Source of the DNA: Variovorax sp. Root411
GTDB lineage: Bacteria > Pseudomonadota > Gammaproteobacteria > Burkholderiales > Burkholderiaceae_C
Direction: 5' to 3'
Assembly (NCBI RefSeq): GCF_001425205.1
Contig: NZ_LMDW01000001.1
Span: forward strand, 63,928-127,927
Length of the DNA stretch: 64,000 nt
This document shows positions 19,113 to 28,769 of this stretch, in pieces. Positions within the stretch are counted from its first letter, which is position 1. Every line of letters begins with the position of its first letter. The position numbers and the translations under genes were made by a program. The notes beneath the pieces were generated by a model. It made no database searches, was not told the origin of the DNA, and saw only the letters and a program-made list of their open reading frames with translations.

Positions 19113-19571
19113 CTACTGCGTGTTGACGGTGTCGTTCGAGGTGAACGGCCAGATGTTCAGGAACGGCTTGTTCAGCGATTCGCGCGGGGCCGAGGCTTCG
19201 TCGGCCGTGAGGATCCAGACCTCGCGCAGCAGGCCGGCGGCATCGCGCGTGTAGTTGACCAGGTACTTCTGGCCCGTGATGGCGCCGGGCATGACCAGCA
19301 TGTTCTGCGGGCTTCGGATGCGCGCGCCGGCCCCCAGCCGATCGGCATGGCCGTCGAGGTCGACGTCGGGCGCGTTGAGGACCGTGAACTTGCCGCGCAG
19401 GGTGCCGATGGGGAAATTGCGGCCGCCAACGAGCGATTCGTTCTGGGTCTGCGGCCGGGGCACTTCGTCCTGGGCGCTGGCGCTGAGCGGGAAAAGGCCT
19501 GCCGCAGCAATGGCTGCTGTGCAAAGCGCTATGAAGGTGAGAGCATTCGTGGGTGTCTTGCAGCGGTTCAT
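19113..19571 (-). CDS. Exported hypothetical protein with an EF-hand-like loop
   Basis: A 152-residue protein with a signal peptide (cationic NRCKTPTN, hydrophobic core, cleavage near SASAQ). The mature part has no family I can name. It contains DVDLDGHAD, which fits the DxDxDGxxD calcium-binding loop once, and no second copy is seen. It is alone between miaB and the divergent RND genes. I chose MNRCKTPT because it starts directly at a normal signal sequence; longer in-frame starts add an implausible lead. Confidence 0.7.
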   Translation of the reverse strand: MNRCKTPTNALTFIALCTAAIAAAGLFPLSASAQDEVPRPQTQNESLVGGRNFPIGTLRGKFTVLNAPDVDLDGHADRLGAGARIRSPQNMLVMPGAITGQKYLVNYTRDAAGLLREVWILTADEASAPRESLNKPFLNIWPFTSNDTVNTQ

Positions 19572-19756
19572 GGGGTTTATCCAGAGGCTGTGGAGCGGCG
19601 ATTTTAGCGAGGGGGTGCGGTTCCCCGGCGCCGGCCACAGCAGGTAGTGTGGGGCTTTCGGTTGACTGGCTTTACATTTCTTTACGGGGGCCGCGAACAC
19701 CGGGAGTCGGCCGCTGATCCAATAGTCGGAGTCAGCCCAAAGTGCACAAAGAACCC

Positions 19757-20992
19757 ATGAAGAAAAATGTCGCCGTCGCCCTTGCGGGCGTGTTGATCGT
19801 AGCCGTCGCGGGCGGGTGGTGGAGCATGTCCGGGGACAAATCTGCCGGCAAGGACGCGAAGGCTCCGGCCGCGGGCAGCAACAGCGGCGGCGCGCCCGCG
19901 CTCGTGACCCTGGCCACCGCGCAGAAGCAGGACGTGCCGGTGACGGTGCAGGTCAACGGCAGCGTGGTGTCTCTCAACAGCGTCGACCTGCGTCCGCAGG
20001 TGACGAACACGGTGAGCGCGGTGCATGTCAAGGAAGGCCAGTTCGTCAAGGCCGGCCAGTTGCTCTTCACGCTCGACGACCGCAACGACCAGGCCAACCT
20101 CGCCCGCGCCCGCGCGCAGCAGCAGAAGGACGAGGCCACCATGGCCGACCTGGAGCGCCAGTACAAGCGCAGCCAGGACCTCGTGGCGCAGAACTTCATC
20201 GCGAAGAGCGCTGCCGATGCCACGCTCTCGCAGCTCCAGGCGCAGCGCGCCGCCGTGGCGGCCGACCGCGCGGCCGTGCAGTCGGCGCAGGTGGCGCTGG
20301 GTTATGCCACGCTGCGCGCGCCCATCGCCGGGCGCATCGGCGCCGTCAACATCTACCCGGGCACGCTGGTGCAGCCGACGCTGTCGCTCGTCACCATCAC
20401 GCAGCTCGACCCGATCGCCGTGAGCTTCCCGGTGCCCGAAGGCAACCTGCAGGATTTGCTCGAAGCCGCGCGCTCGCACGCCAAGGTCGAGGCCGTCGTC
20501 ACCGGCGGCAAGGCGCCGCTGAGCGGCACGCTCGACTTCGTCGACAACACCGTCGACCCGCAGATCGGCACGGTGCGCGCCAAGGCCGTGTTCGCGAATG
20601 CCGACCAGAGTCTGTGGCCCGGCCAGTTCGTCGGCACGCGCATCACGGTGCGCATGCTCAACGGCGCCACGGTGGTGCCGGCCGCGGCGCTGATGATGCT
20701 GTCCGACGGCACTTCGCTCTATGTGGTCGACGAGGGCAAGACCGCCACGCGCCGCAAGGTGAAGACGCTGCACACCTTCGGCACCGATGTGGCAGTGAGC
20801 GGCGTGGAGCCGGGCGAGCAGGTGGTGATCGAGGGCAGCCAGAATGTGCGCCCTGGTGGCAAGGTTCGTGTCGATGCCAAGGCGCCGGGTGCGTCTGGCG
20901 CACCCGGCAACGGCACCACCGGCGTCACGCCGGGCAGCGCCGCTTCTTCCGGCGGTGCCGACATCAAGCCGCCGCAGCGGGAACGCGCATGA
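19757..20992 (+). CDS. RND efflux periplasmic adaptor (membrane fusion protein)
   Basis: A 411-residue HlyD/AcrA-family adaptor that bridges an inner-membrane RND pump and an outer-membrane channel. An N-terminal membrane helix or signal (NVAVALAGVLIVAVAGG) is followed by the first lipoyl half (VHVKEGQFVKAGQLLFTLDD), an alpha-helical hairpin at about 115-175, the second lipoyl half (LRAPIAGRIGAVNIYPG), and beta-barrel and membrane-proximal domains. The C-terminal tail is Gly/Ala-rich and low in complexity. An in-frame GTG lies 15 bases upstream. The stop overlaps the pump start as ATGA. The similarity suggests the MdtA/MuxA group; substrate unknown. Confidence 0.92.
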   Translation: MKKNVAVALAGVLIVAVAGGWWSMSGDKSAGKDAKAPAAGSNSGGAPALVTLATAQKQDVPVTVQVNGSVVSLNSVDLRPQVTNTVSAVHVKEGQFVKAGQLLFTLDDRNDQANLARARAQQQKDEATMADLERQYKRSQDLVAQNFIAKSAADATLSQLQAQRAAVAADRAAVQSAQVALGYATLRAPIAGRIGAVNIYPGTLVQPTLSLVTITQLDPIAVSFPVPEGNLQDLLEAARSHAKVEAVVTGGKAPLSGTLDFVDNTVDPQIGTVRAKAVFANADQSLWPGQFVGTRITVRMLNGATVVPAAALMMLSDGTSLYVVDEGKTATRRKVKTLHTFGTDVAVSGVEPGEQVVIEGSQNVRPGGKVRVDAKAPGASGAPGNGTTGVTPGSAASSGGADIKPPQRERA

Positions 20993-23900
20993 ACATATCG
21001 GAGCTTTGCATCCGCCGTCCGGCGATGACGGTGCTGCTGTCCGCGGCGGCCGTGGTCGTCGGCATCTTCGCGTACTTCAGCATCCCCGTCGCCGCACTGC
21101 CCAGCTACAACACGCCGGTCATCAACGTCAATGCGCAATTGCCGGGCGCGAGCCCGGACACCATGGCAAGTTCGGTGGCGCTGCCGCTCGAAAAGCAGTT
21201 CTCGACCATCCCGGGCCTGCAGACCATCAGCTCGGTGAACACGCAGGGCGTGTCTTCGATCACCCTCGAATTCGTGAGCAGCCGCGACATCGACGCCGCC
21301 GCGGTCGACGTGCAGGCCGCGCTGCTGCGCGCCCAGCGCCAGCTGCCGCAAGAACTGACGCAGCTGCCCTCGTACCGCAAGGTGAACCCGGCCGACGCGC
21401 CGGTGCTGTTCATCGCGCTGATCTCGCCGTCGATGAACCCGTCGGAGCTCAACGACTACGCCGAGAACCTGATCTCGCCCACGCTGTCGACCATCGATGG
21501 CGTGGCGCAGGTGGGCGTGTACGGCCGCAAGGCTTTCGCGGTGCGCATCAAGGCCAATGCCGACCTGCTCAACGCGCGCAACATCACGCTCGACGAACTC
21601 GCCAAGGCCGTGAACTCGGCCAACGCCAACACGCCGGTCGGCGTGCTCGACGGCCCGCGCCAGACGCTCACCATCCAGGCCAACCGCCAGCTCATGAAGG
21701 CGGCCGACTTCGCCAAGCTGATCGTCGGCCAGCGCAACGGCGCGCCGGTGCGGCTCGACGAGGTGGCCACTATCGAGGACAGCTTCGAGTCGGTGAAGAC
21801 CGCGAGCAGCTTCAACGGGCAGGACTCGATTTCGCTCGCCGTGCAGCGCCAGCCCAATGCCAACACCGTGCAGGTGGTGGACGCGGTGCGCGCGCTTGTT
21901 CCGCGCTTCAAGGCGGAACTGCCGCAGTCGGTCGACATCCAGGTGGTGAACGACCGCTCGATCTCGATCCGCGAGGCGGTGCACGACGTGCAACTCACGC
22001 TGTTGGGCACCATCGCGCTGGTGGTGCTGGTGATCTTCCTGTTCCTGCACCGGCTGGTGGCCACGTTGATTCCGGCCGCGACCATCCCTATTTCGCTGAT
22101 CGGTGCGGTGGCGTTGCTCTACGCCTTCGGCTACAGCCTCGACAACATCTCGCTGCTCGGCATCACGCTGGCCGTGGGGCTGGTGGTCGACGACGCCATC
22201 GTGGTGCTCGAGAACATCATGCGCTACGTCGAGAAGGGCATGGACCCGTTCGCGGCGGCGCTGCGCGGCGCGCGCGAGGTGGGCTTCACCATCGTGTCGA
22301 TCTCCATCTCGCTGGTGGCGGTGTTCATCCCGATCTTCTTCATGCCGGGCGTGATCGGCCTGCTGTTCCACGAGTTCGCGGTGGTGGTGGCGCTGGCGGT
22401 GCTGGTGTCGGCCGTGGTGTCGCTCACGCTGGTGCCGATGCTCGCGAGCCGGCTGCTCAAGCAGGTGCCGCGCCGTGCGGGCGCGCTCGATCACGAAGAA
22501 GAGCATCCCGAGCCGGGCACGGCCATCGGCCGAGCCTTCGAGCGCGGCTACCGCGCGGTGCACGCAACCTACATGCGCTCGCTCGGCTGGACGCTGGTGC
22601 ACCGCAAGGTGATGCTGGCGATCGCAGGGCTGACCTTCGTCGTCACGGGCTGGCTGTTCGCGACCATCCCGAAGGGCTTCTTCCCCGAGGAAGACATCGG
22701 CCAGATCCAGATCACGACCGAGGCCGCCGAGGACATTTCATTCAACGCCATGAAGGCGCTGCAGGACCGCGTGGCCGCCACCCTCAAGGATGACCCGAGC
22801 GTCAACTACGTGAGCTCCTTCGTCGGCGTGGGCGGCCCCACGGCCACGCAGAACTCCGGCCGGCTGTTCGCGGTGCTCAAGCCGCGCAGCGAGCGCCCGC
22901 CGATGGCGAAGGTGCTCGAATCGCTGCGCCAGCGCTTCCGCGAGATCCCGGGCATTGCCGTCTACATGCAGCCGGTGCAGAACCTGCGCCTGGGCGGGCG
23001 CCAGAGCAAGGCGCGCTTCCAGTACACGCTGCAGAGCGTGAACGCGGGCGAGATGGTGCCGTGGTCCACCAAGCTCATGGAACGCATGCGCGCCGACCCG
23101 GCTTTCCGCGACGTGACCAGCGACTCGCAGAACCGCGGCCTGCAGGCCACGCTCGACATCGACCGCGACAAGGCCGGCGTGCTCGGCGTGGCCGTGGGCG
23201 ACCTGCGCACCGCGCTCTACAACGCCTACGGCGACCGCCAGATCGGCAGCATCTACGGCACGAGCAACACCTACCAGGTGATCCTTTCGGCGGCCGACAA
23301 CGACCGCCAGTTCGAGGAAGACGTGTCGCGCCTGTCGGTGCGCAGCACCACCGGCCGGCTGGTGCCGCTGTCGGCCTTCTCGACCGTCAAGCGCACCGTG
23401 GGGCCAACCGCGGTCAACCACCAGGGCCAGCTGCAGGCGGTGACGGTGTCGTTCAACCTCGCGCCCGACGTGCCGCTGGGCAACGCAACCGCGAAGATCG
23501 ACCGGTTCAAGGAAGAGCTGAAGATGCCGCCCTCGATCATCACCACCTACGGCGGCGATGCGGCGGTGTTCCAGAGCTCGCAGTCCAGCCAGGCCGTGCT
23601 GCTGGTGCTGGCGGTGCTCGTGATCTACGTGCTGCTCGGCGTGCTGTACGAGAGCTACATCCATCCGATCACGATCCTGGCCGGGCTGCCTTCGGCGGCG
23701 GTGGGCGCGCTGATTTCGCTGAAGCTCTTCGGCTTCGACCTGACGCTGATCGCGACCATCGGCATCCTGCTGCTGATCGGCATCGTGAAGAAGAACGCGA
23801 TCATGATGATCGACTTCGCGCTCGACGCGCAGCGCACCGAGGGCCTGCAGCCGGTGGACGCGATCCGCGAAGCCTGCCGCCTGCGCTTCCGGCCCATCCT

Positions 23901-24159
23901 GATGACCACGCTGGCCGCGCTGATGGGCGCGCTGCCGCTCGCGCTGGGCCTGGGCGCCGGCGCCGAGTTGCGCCAGCCGCTGGGCGTGGCAGTGGTGGGC
24001 GGGCTGATCTTCTCGCAGGTGATCACGCTGTACATCACGCCGGCGATTTATCTGGCGCTGGACCGCTACAGCGGCACGGGGCCGATGGTGGATCTGCCGG
24101 ACGAGGCGAAAGCCGAGGCCGGCAGATCCACCGGCGGCCACGCGGCCTCGCACGTCTGA
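20989..24159 (+). CDS. RND efflux pump permease (MdtB/MdtC/MuxB-like, HAE1 group)
   Basis: A 1056-residue proton-driven multidrug-type pump. It starts MNISELCIRRPAMTVLL and shows the twofold RND architecture: helix 1, a large periplasmic loop, helices 2-6, then a repeat of the same. The proton-relay acidic pair is in GLVVDDAIVVLENI in TM4, and the TM10 Lys is in GIVKKNAIMMIDFAL. It pairs with the adaptor just upstream (ATGA overlap). No TolC-like outer-membrane factor follows; norR lies convergent just downstream, so the channel must be encoded elsewhere. Substrate cannot be read from the sequence. Confidence 0.95.
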   Translation: MNISELCIRRPAMTVLLSAAAVVVGIFAYFSIPVAALPSYNTPVINVNAQLPGASPDTMASSVALPLEKQFSTIPGLQTISSVNTQGVSSITLEFVSSRDIDAAAVDVQAALLRAQRQLPQELTQLPSYRKVNPADAPVLFIALISPSMNPSELNDYAENLISPTLSTIDGVAQVGVYGRKAFAVRIKANADLLNARNITLDELAKAVNSANANTPVGVLDGPRQTLTIQANRQLMKAADFAKLIVGQRNGAPVRLDEVATIEDSFESVKTASSFNGQDSISLAVQRQPNANTVQVVDAVRALVPRFKAELPQSVDIQVVNDRSISIREAVHDVQLTLLGTIALVVLVIFLFLHRLVATLIPAATIPISLIGAVALLYAFGYSLDNISLLGITLAVGLVVDDAIVVLENIMRYVEKGMDPFAAALRGAREVGFTIVSISISLVAVFIPIFFMPGVIGLLFHEFAVVVALAVLVSAVVSLTLVPMLASRLLKQVPRRAGALDHEEEHPEPGTAIGRAFERGYRAVHATYMRSLGWTLVHRKVMLAIAGLTFVVTGWLFATIPKGFFPEEDIGQIQITTEAAEDISFNAMKALQDRVAATLKDDPSVNYVSSFVGVGGPTATQNSGRLFAVLKPRSERPPMAKVLESLRQRFREIPGIAVYMQPVQNLRLGGRQSKARFQYTLQSVNAGEMVPWSTKLMERMRADPAFRDVTSDSQNRGLQATLDIDRDKAGVLGVAVGDLRTALYNAYGDRQIGSIYGTSNTYQVILSAADNDRQFEEDVSRLSVRSTTGRLVPLSAFSTVKRTVGPTAVNHQGQLQAVTVSFNLAPDVPLGNATAKIDRFKEELKMPPSIITTYGGDAAVFQSSQSSQAVLLVLAVLVIYVLLGVLYESYIHPITILAGLPSAAVGALISLKLFGFDLTLIATIGILLLIGIVKKNAIMMIDFALDAQRTEGLQPVDAIREACRLRFRPILMTTLAALMGALPLALGLGAGAELRQPLGVAVVGGLIFSQVITLYITPAIYLALDRYSGTGPMVDLPDEAKAEAGRSTGGHAASHV

Positions 24160-24195
24160 CGGACGTACCGGCGCGGCATTCGCCCGCCGCGCATT

Positions 24196-25770
24196 TCAAC
24201 CGGGCTGCTGCTGCGGGCGGATGCCGAACTTGCGCAGCAGACGGTGAAAGTTGCTGCGATCCATCCCGGCCTGCCCCGCCGCCTGGCTGATGTTGCCGGC
24301 ATGACGGGCCAGGCAGGCAGCCAACCAGTCGCGCTGGAAGGCCTCGGTGGCGTCCCGCAGCGTGGTCGCCGTGGCGTCGTTCCCGGCCGAGGCCGAAGCG
24401 GGCACGCCGTAAGCGGCCGGCGCGGTGTCTGGCGGCAGGGCCGGGGCGATCATTTCCTCCAGCAGCAGGTGCCGGGGCTCGATGGCCACCCAGCGCCCGG
24501 CGCGCCCGTGCTCGCGGTATGCGCGCAGGGCGGCGCGGCTGATCGCGTGCTCGAGTTCCCGCACATTGCCGGGCCAGGGGTGCGCCAGCAGCGCGGCCCG
24601 CGCGCCGGGCGAAAGCCGCAGGTTGCGTGCACCCAGGCGGTGCTGGTTCTCCTCCAGGAAGCCGCCGGCCAGCGCGAGCACGTCGCGGCCCCGCGCGCGC
24701 AGCGGCGGCACCACCAGCGGGTAGACCGACAGCCGGTGGTACAGGTCGGCGCGGAAGCGCCCCTGCGCGATGGCGGCGGGCAGGTCGCGGTTGGTGGCGG
24801 CGATCACGCGAACGTCGACCCGCAGCGTGCGGTCGCTGCCGGGACGCTGCAGCTCGCCGCCCTGCAGCACGCGCAGCAGCTTGGCCTGCACGGTGAGCGG
24901 CAGCTCGCCCACCTCGTCGAGGAACAGCGTGCCCCCGTCGGCCAGCTCGAACTTGCCGGTGCGGTCCTGAATGGCGCCGGTGAAGGCGCCCTTGCGGTGG
25001 CCGAAGAGCTCGCTGTCGGCCAGCGTCTCGGGCAGGGCCGCGCAGTTCACCTGCACCAGCGGCTGCGCCTCGCGGCGCGAGCGCGCATGCAGGCGCTGCG
25101 CCACGAGGTCCTTGCCCACGCCGGTCTCGCCGAGCAGCAGCACGGTGAGGTCGGAGGCGCCCACGGTGTCAATCTCGCGGCGCAGCTGCTGCATGGCCGC
25201 GCTGGTGCCCAGCAGCTCGCGCGTGGCGACGCGGCTGGACTGCCAGGCCTGCGCGAGCGCCTGCTCCTGCGCGGCGCGCCGGGCCATGTCGCGGATGGTC
25301 TGTGCCGCGTCGATGCCCGACTCGACCAGCCGCACCAGCGCCTCCATCCGCGCTGGGCCGACTGCGTCAAAAGCTGAGGCTTCGAGCGCGTCGAGCGTGA
25401 GCAGGCCCCAGAGTTCGCCGCGCAGGCGCAGCGGCGCGCCCATGCAGTCGTGCACCGGAAGGATCTCGGGCTGGCCCGACACCAGCCCGTCGTACGGGTC
25501 GGGCAGCTCACAGTCGGGCGGAAAGCGCAGCCCGGCCGGACTGTCGAGCAGGCGTGCGAAGCGCGGGTGCGCGGCCACGGTGAAGCGGCGCCCCAATGTC
25601 TCGTCGCTGAGGCCGTCGACCGCGACGGCGGAGAGCGCGCCGTCTTCCAGCCGCAGCAGCGCGGCCGCGTCGCAGCGCACGAACTCGCGCACGGCCTTCA
25701 GCAGGGCACTGAAGCGTTCGGCCTCGCTGGGGAGTTCCGGGCCAGTGGATGTGGTCATTTCTGCACTCAT
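24196..25770 (-). CDS. norR: Nitric-oxide-responsive sigma-54 activator NorR
   Basis: A 524-residue regulator: N-terminal GAF domain (about 20-170) that holds non-haem iron and senses NO in studied NorR proteins, AAA+ domain with Walker A GETGVGKD, intact sigma-54 loop GAFTGA and [10 protein letters not shown], and a Fis-type helix-turn-helix at the C-terminus ([20 protein letters not shown]). NO relieves GAF repression, allowing sigma-54 promoter opening. It is divergent from hmp, the classic NO-detoxification target. A second possible start lies 12 bases in (MTTSTG). One NorR-like site lies within 6 bases of the start codon, suggesting autoregulation. Confidence 0.94.
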   Translation of the reverse strand: MSAEMTTSTGPELPSEAERFSALLKAVREFVRCDAAALLRLEDGALSAVAVDGLSDETLGRRFTVAAHPRFARLLDSPAGLRFPPDCELPDPYDGLVSGQPEILPVHDCMGAPLRLRGELWGLLTLDALEASAFDAVGPARMEALVRLVESGIDAAQTIRDMARRAAQEQALAQAWQSSRVATRELLGTSAAMQQLRREIDTVGASDLTVLLLGETGVGKDLVAQRLHARSRREAQPLVQVNCAALPETLADSELFGHRKGAFTGAIQDRTGKFELADGGTLFLDEVGELPLTVQAKLLRVLQGGELQRPGSDRTLRVDVRVIAATNRDLPAAIAQGRFRADLYHRLSVYPLVVPPLRARGRDVLALAGGFLEENQHRLGARNLRLSPGARAALLAHPWPGNVRELEHAISRAALRAYREHGRAGRWVAIEPRHLLLEEMIAPALPPDTAPAAYGVPASASAGNDATATTLRDATEAFQRDWLAACLARHAGNISQAAGQAGMDRSNFHRLLRKFGIRPQQQPG

Positions 25771-25774
25771 GGGT

Positions 25775-25810
25775 GTCCATTTGACAACGAGTTTTTGTTG
25801 TCGCTTTGAC
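25775..25810. promoter_or_regulatory. Two NorR-like enhancer sites
   Basis: GTCCATTTGAC (25775-25785) and GTCGCTTTGAC (25800-25810) both fit the NorR GT-N7-AC pattern and share GTC-N5-GAC; their centres are 25 bases apart. Between them GACAAC (25783-25788) and GTTGTC (25797-25802) form a larger inverted repeat. The sites lie about 80 bases upstream of the hmp sigma-54-like promoter, a normal enhancer distance. Confidence 0.65.
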
Positions 25811-25861
25811 CATGCTCAAGAAAATGGCTTGAAAAACAAGGGCTTGCGCACGTGCGGCAGC

Positions 25862-25877
25862 TGGCACGTTTCATGAC
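25862..25877 (+). promoter_or_regulatory. Candidate sigma-54 (-24/-12) promoter of hmp
   Basis: TGGCACG (25862-25868) matches the -24 consensus exactly. After four bases comes ATGAC where the -12 consensus is TTGCW, so only the T and G at the core are conserved. It sits 43-58 bases before the hmp ATG and downstream of the NorR-like sites. The weak -12 is the reason for moderate confidence. Confidence 0.55.
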
Positions 25878-25919
25878 TGGGAAAGAGCTCACATCCTTAC
25901 TTTCAATATCTCATCCGCC

Positions 25920-27116
25920 ATGTTCACCGACCGCACCATTTCTCTCGTCAAGGCCACCGTTCCCCTGCTGCAGACCCAGGGGGAGGCGATCACCACCCAC
26001 TTCTACCGGCTCATGCTCACGAACCATCCCGAGGTGAAGGCCTTCTTCAACGAAGCGCACCAGGCCAGCGGCACGCAGGCGCGCGCGCTCGCGGGGGCGG
26101 TGCTGGCCTTCGCGGCGCACATCGACCGGCTGGAGGCGTTGTCCGGCGCGCTGCCGCGGATCATCCAGAAGCACGCCGCGCTCGGTGTGCTGCCGGAGCA
26201 CTACCCGATCGTCGGCCGCTGCCTGCTGCAGGCCATCCGCGAGGTGCTGGGCGAGGTGGCAACGGACGACATCATTGCCGCGTGGGGCGAGGCTTACCAG
26301 GCGCTGGCCGGCATGCTGATCGCCGCCGAAGAAGAGGTCTACCGCGCCAACGAGCAGCAGCCGGGCGGCTGGCGCGGCGCGCGCCGGTTCCGTGTCGCGC
26401 GCCGCGAGGCCGAAAGCGAACTCATCCTCTCGCTGTACCTGGAACCCGAGGACGGCGGCCCGCTGCTCGGGTTCACGCCCGGCCAGTACCTCACGCTGGT
26501 GCTGAACGTCGACGGCGAGACGGTGCGGCGCAACTACTCCCTGTCGGACGCGCCCGGCAAGCCCTGGTACCGCATCAGCGTCAAGCAGGAGCAGGGCGGG
26601 CGGGTGTCGAACTGGCTCCATGCGCAGGCCCCGGTCGGCACGGTGCTCGAGGTGCTGCCGCCCTGCGGCGACTTCGTGCTGAAGCCCGCACCCGCGCAAG
26701 CACAGGGCCGGCCGCTGGTGCTGGTGACGGGCGGCGTGGGCATCACGCCCGCAATGAGCATGCTCGAAGCCGCGGCGCCCACGGGGCGGCCGATCCGTTT
26801 CATTCATGCCGCGCGCCATGGCGGCGTGCATGCCTTCCGCGCGCGCGTCGATGCGCTGGCGGCCGCCCATGCCAACGTGGAAGCGCTGTACGTGTACGAC
26901 ACCCCGCGCGATGCGGACCGCCCGCACGCGACCGGCTTCGTGACGAAGGAACTGCTCGCGCAGGCACTGCCGGCAGACCGCGACGTGGACTTCTACTTTC
27001 TCGGGCCGAAGCCCTTCATGCAGGCCATGTACGCGAACGGCCTGACGCTGGGCGTGCCGGCGCAGCAGATCCACTACGAGTTCTTCGGACCGCTGGAAGA
27101 ACTGCGCGCAGCCTGA
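25920..27116 (+). CDS. hmp: Nitric oxide dioxygenase / flavohaemoglobin Hmp
   Basis: This 398-residue cytoplasmic enzyme converts NO and O2 to nitrate using NAD(P)H. The globin domain (1-140) has the distal pair Tyr29 and Gln53, proximal His85, and Tyr95 with Glu137 of the proximal network. It is followed by an FAD-binding domain with RNYSLSD (about residue 205) and an NAD(P)H-binding domain with VTGGVGITPAMSML. Length is standard for the family. Control by the divergently encoded NorR is supported by the sites between the two genes. It is convergent with the phosphatase gene, 7 bases apart. Confidence 0.97.
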   Translation: MFTDRTISLVKATVPLLQTQGEAITTHFYRLMLTNHPEVKAFFNEAHQASGTQARALAGAVLAFAAHIDRLEALSGALPRIIQKHAALGVLPEHYPIVGRCLLQAIREVLGEVATDDIIAAWGEAYQALAGMLIAAEEEVYRANEQQPGGWRGARRFRVARREAESELILSLYLEPEDGGPLLGFTPGQYLTLVLNVDGETVRRNYSLSDAPGKPWYRISVKQEQGGRVSNWLHAQAPVGTVLEVLPPCGDFVLKPAPAQAQGRPLVLVTGGVGITPAMSMLEAAAPTGRPIRFIHAARHGGVHAFRARVDALAAAHANVEALYVYDTPRDADRPHATGFVTKELLAQALPADRDVDFYFLGPKPFMQAMYANGLTLGVPAQQIHYEFFGPLEELRAA

Positions 27117-27123
27117 GCACGCC

Positions 27124-27768
27124 TCAGCTCGTGGTTTCGTCGAGCGGGGTGTCCGTGGCAAGGTGGGCGGTGTCGCTCCAGCCCACGAGGCTGAAGCCCT
27201 CGGGCGTCCACAGCATGCGGTTGATGGCGGCGTTGCCGAGCTGCCAGGTGCGCGGCGCCTGCAGTTCCTGGCGGGTGGCGGCGCGGTAGAGCACGTCCAT
27301 CACGCCGCCGTGCGCGACCAGCACGACCAACTCGCCCGGATGGCGCGCCGCCAGCTCGGCAGCCACGCCCGTCACGCGGTCGCGGAACATCAGCAGGCTT
27401 TCGCCGCCCTCGGGCTCGAATTCGGGATCGCGCTCGCGCCAGAGCCTGGCCTGCACGGGCAGCGTGGCCTCGATCTCGGCAAAGCTCAGACCCTCGAAAT
27501 GTCCGAAGGCCCGTTCGCGCAGGCGCGGTTCGGGTTGCACGGCCAGGCCATGGGGCCTGGCGATTTCCTCGGCGGTCTGCCATGCGCGCGAGAGGTCGCT
27601 GGCATAGACGACGCCGATGGGCTCGTCGGCCAGCGCACTACCGGCGCGTTGTGCCTGCCAGAGGCCCGTGGCATTGAGCCCGATGTCGAGCTGGCCCTGG
27701 ATGCGCGTGTCGACGTTCCAGGCGGTCTCGCCGTGGCGAACGGCGATCAGGCGGGTGGCTTCTTGCAT
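27124..27768 (-). CDS. Histidine phosphatase (phosphoglycerate mutase-like) family protein
   Basis: A 214-residue member of the RHG phosphatase family. The signature AVRHGETAWN holds the catalytic His near residue 11, and the second catalytic His is in VAHGGVMDVLY. It resembles GpmB/CobC-type broad-specificity phosphatases and not the glycolytic dPGM, which is longer and has a characteristic insert. The substrate cannot be assigned. Start MQEATRLIA chosen directly before the first strand. It lies upstream of nothing obvious and after ttcA (25 bases), same strand, so a short operon with ttcA is likely. Confidence 0.88.
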   Translation of the reverse strand: MQEATRLIAVRHGETAWNVDTRIQGQLDIGLNATGLWQAQRAGSALADEPIGVVYASDLSRAWQTAEEIARPHGLAVQPEPRLRERAFGHFEGLSFAEIEATLPVQARLWRERDPEFEPEGGESLLMFRDRVTGVAAELAARHPGELVVLVAHGGVMDVLYRAATRQELQAPRTWQLGNAAINRMLWTPEGFSLVGWSDTAHLATDTPLDETTS

Positions 27769-27793
27769 CCGTGGGAATTCCCTGGGGTGCCGT

Positions 27794-28726
27794 TCAGCCC
27801 TGGACGATGCGCAGGGCCGAGGGTGCCTGGGAGAGCAGGTCGAAAGAGGGCGTATCGAAGGCCTTGTCGCCATCGTCGTCCGCCACGCCCGTCGCCTTCA
27901 GACCCTTGAAGTCATGCTGCGTTCCATCGAGCAGGTGCGAAGGCACCACGTTCTGCAGCGCGGTGAACATGTTCTCCACCCGGCCGGGGTACTTCTTGTC
28001 CCACTCGCGCAGCATCTCGCCGACCTGCTTGCGCTGCAGGTTTTCCTGGCTGCCGCACAGGGTGCAGGGAATGATCGGGAACTCGCGGTGCTGCGCCCAG
28101 CGCACGGTGTCCTTCTCGGCCACGTAGGCCAGCGGACGGATCACGACGTGCTTGCCGTCGTCGCTCACCAGCTTGGGCGGCATGCTCTTCAACTTGCCGG
28201 CGAAGAACATGTTGAGGAAGAAGGTCTGCAGCATGTCGTCGCGATGGTGGCCCAGCGCGACCTTGGTGGCGCCCAGCTCGTCGGCCACGCGGTACAGGAT
28301 GCCGCGGCGCAGCCGGCTGCACAGTCCGCAGGTGGTCTTGCCCTCTGGAATGACGCGCTTGACGATGCTGTAGGTGTCCTGGTTCTCGATGTGGAAGTCC
28401 ACGCCCAGGTCGCTCAAATACTTGGGCAACACCTCTTCGGGAAAGCCGGGCTGCTTCTGGTCGAGATTGACCGCAACGATGTCGAAGTGAATCGGCGCGC
28501 GCGCCTTCAGCTTGAGCAGGATGTCGAGCAGCGCATAGCTGTCTTTGCCGCCCGAGACGCACACCATGACCTTGTCGCCCTCTTCGATCATGTTGTAGTC
28601 GACGATGGCTTTGCCGACTTCGCGGCACAGGCGCTTTTCGAGCTTGTGCGTTTCGCGCTCGATCTTCAGGGAATTGGCGGTGGTGTCGGCGGCGGCGGGC
28701 GCCTCGTCGATCCAGACGGCGTTCAT
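27794..28726 (-). CDS. ttcA: tRNA 2-thiocytidine(32) synthetase TtcA
   Basis: A 310-residue ATP-dependent enzyme making s2C32 in a subset of tRNAs. The PP-loop SGGKDS (58-63) activates C32 by adenylation. Cys133 and Cys136 ([11 protein letters not shown]) and a later Cys in PCTLCGSQ bind the 4Fe-4S cluster required for sulfur transfer. Length matches the family. The ATG at 28726 (MNAVWIDE) is preferred over an in-frame TTG nine bases earlier. Confidence 0.96.
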   Translation of the reverse strand: MNAVWIDEAPAAADTTANSLKIERETHKLEKRLCREVGKAIVDYNMIEEGDKVMVCVSGGKDSYALLDILLKLKARAPIHFDIVAVNLDQKQPGFPEEVLPKYLSDLGVDFHIENQDTYSIVKRVIPEGKTTCGLCSRLRRGILYRVADELGATKVALGHHRDDMLQTFFLNMFFAGKLKSMPPKLVSDDGKHVVIRPLAYVAEKDTVRWAQHREFPIIPCTLCGSQENLQRKQVGEMLREWDKKYPGRVENMFTALQNVVPSHLLDGTQHDFKGLKATGVADDDGDKAFDTPSFDLLSQAPSALRIVQG

Positions 28727-28769
28727 GGGCAGCAATGTCTTGGGGGGAAAGGGGGGATTTTGCCCCGGA

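Noticed and set aside
20719..22602. 627-codon antisense frame across the RND genes
   Set aside because: His/Arg/Gln-rich shadow with no domain; the RND pair is unbroken on the plus strand.
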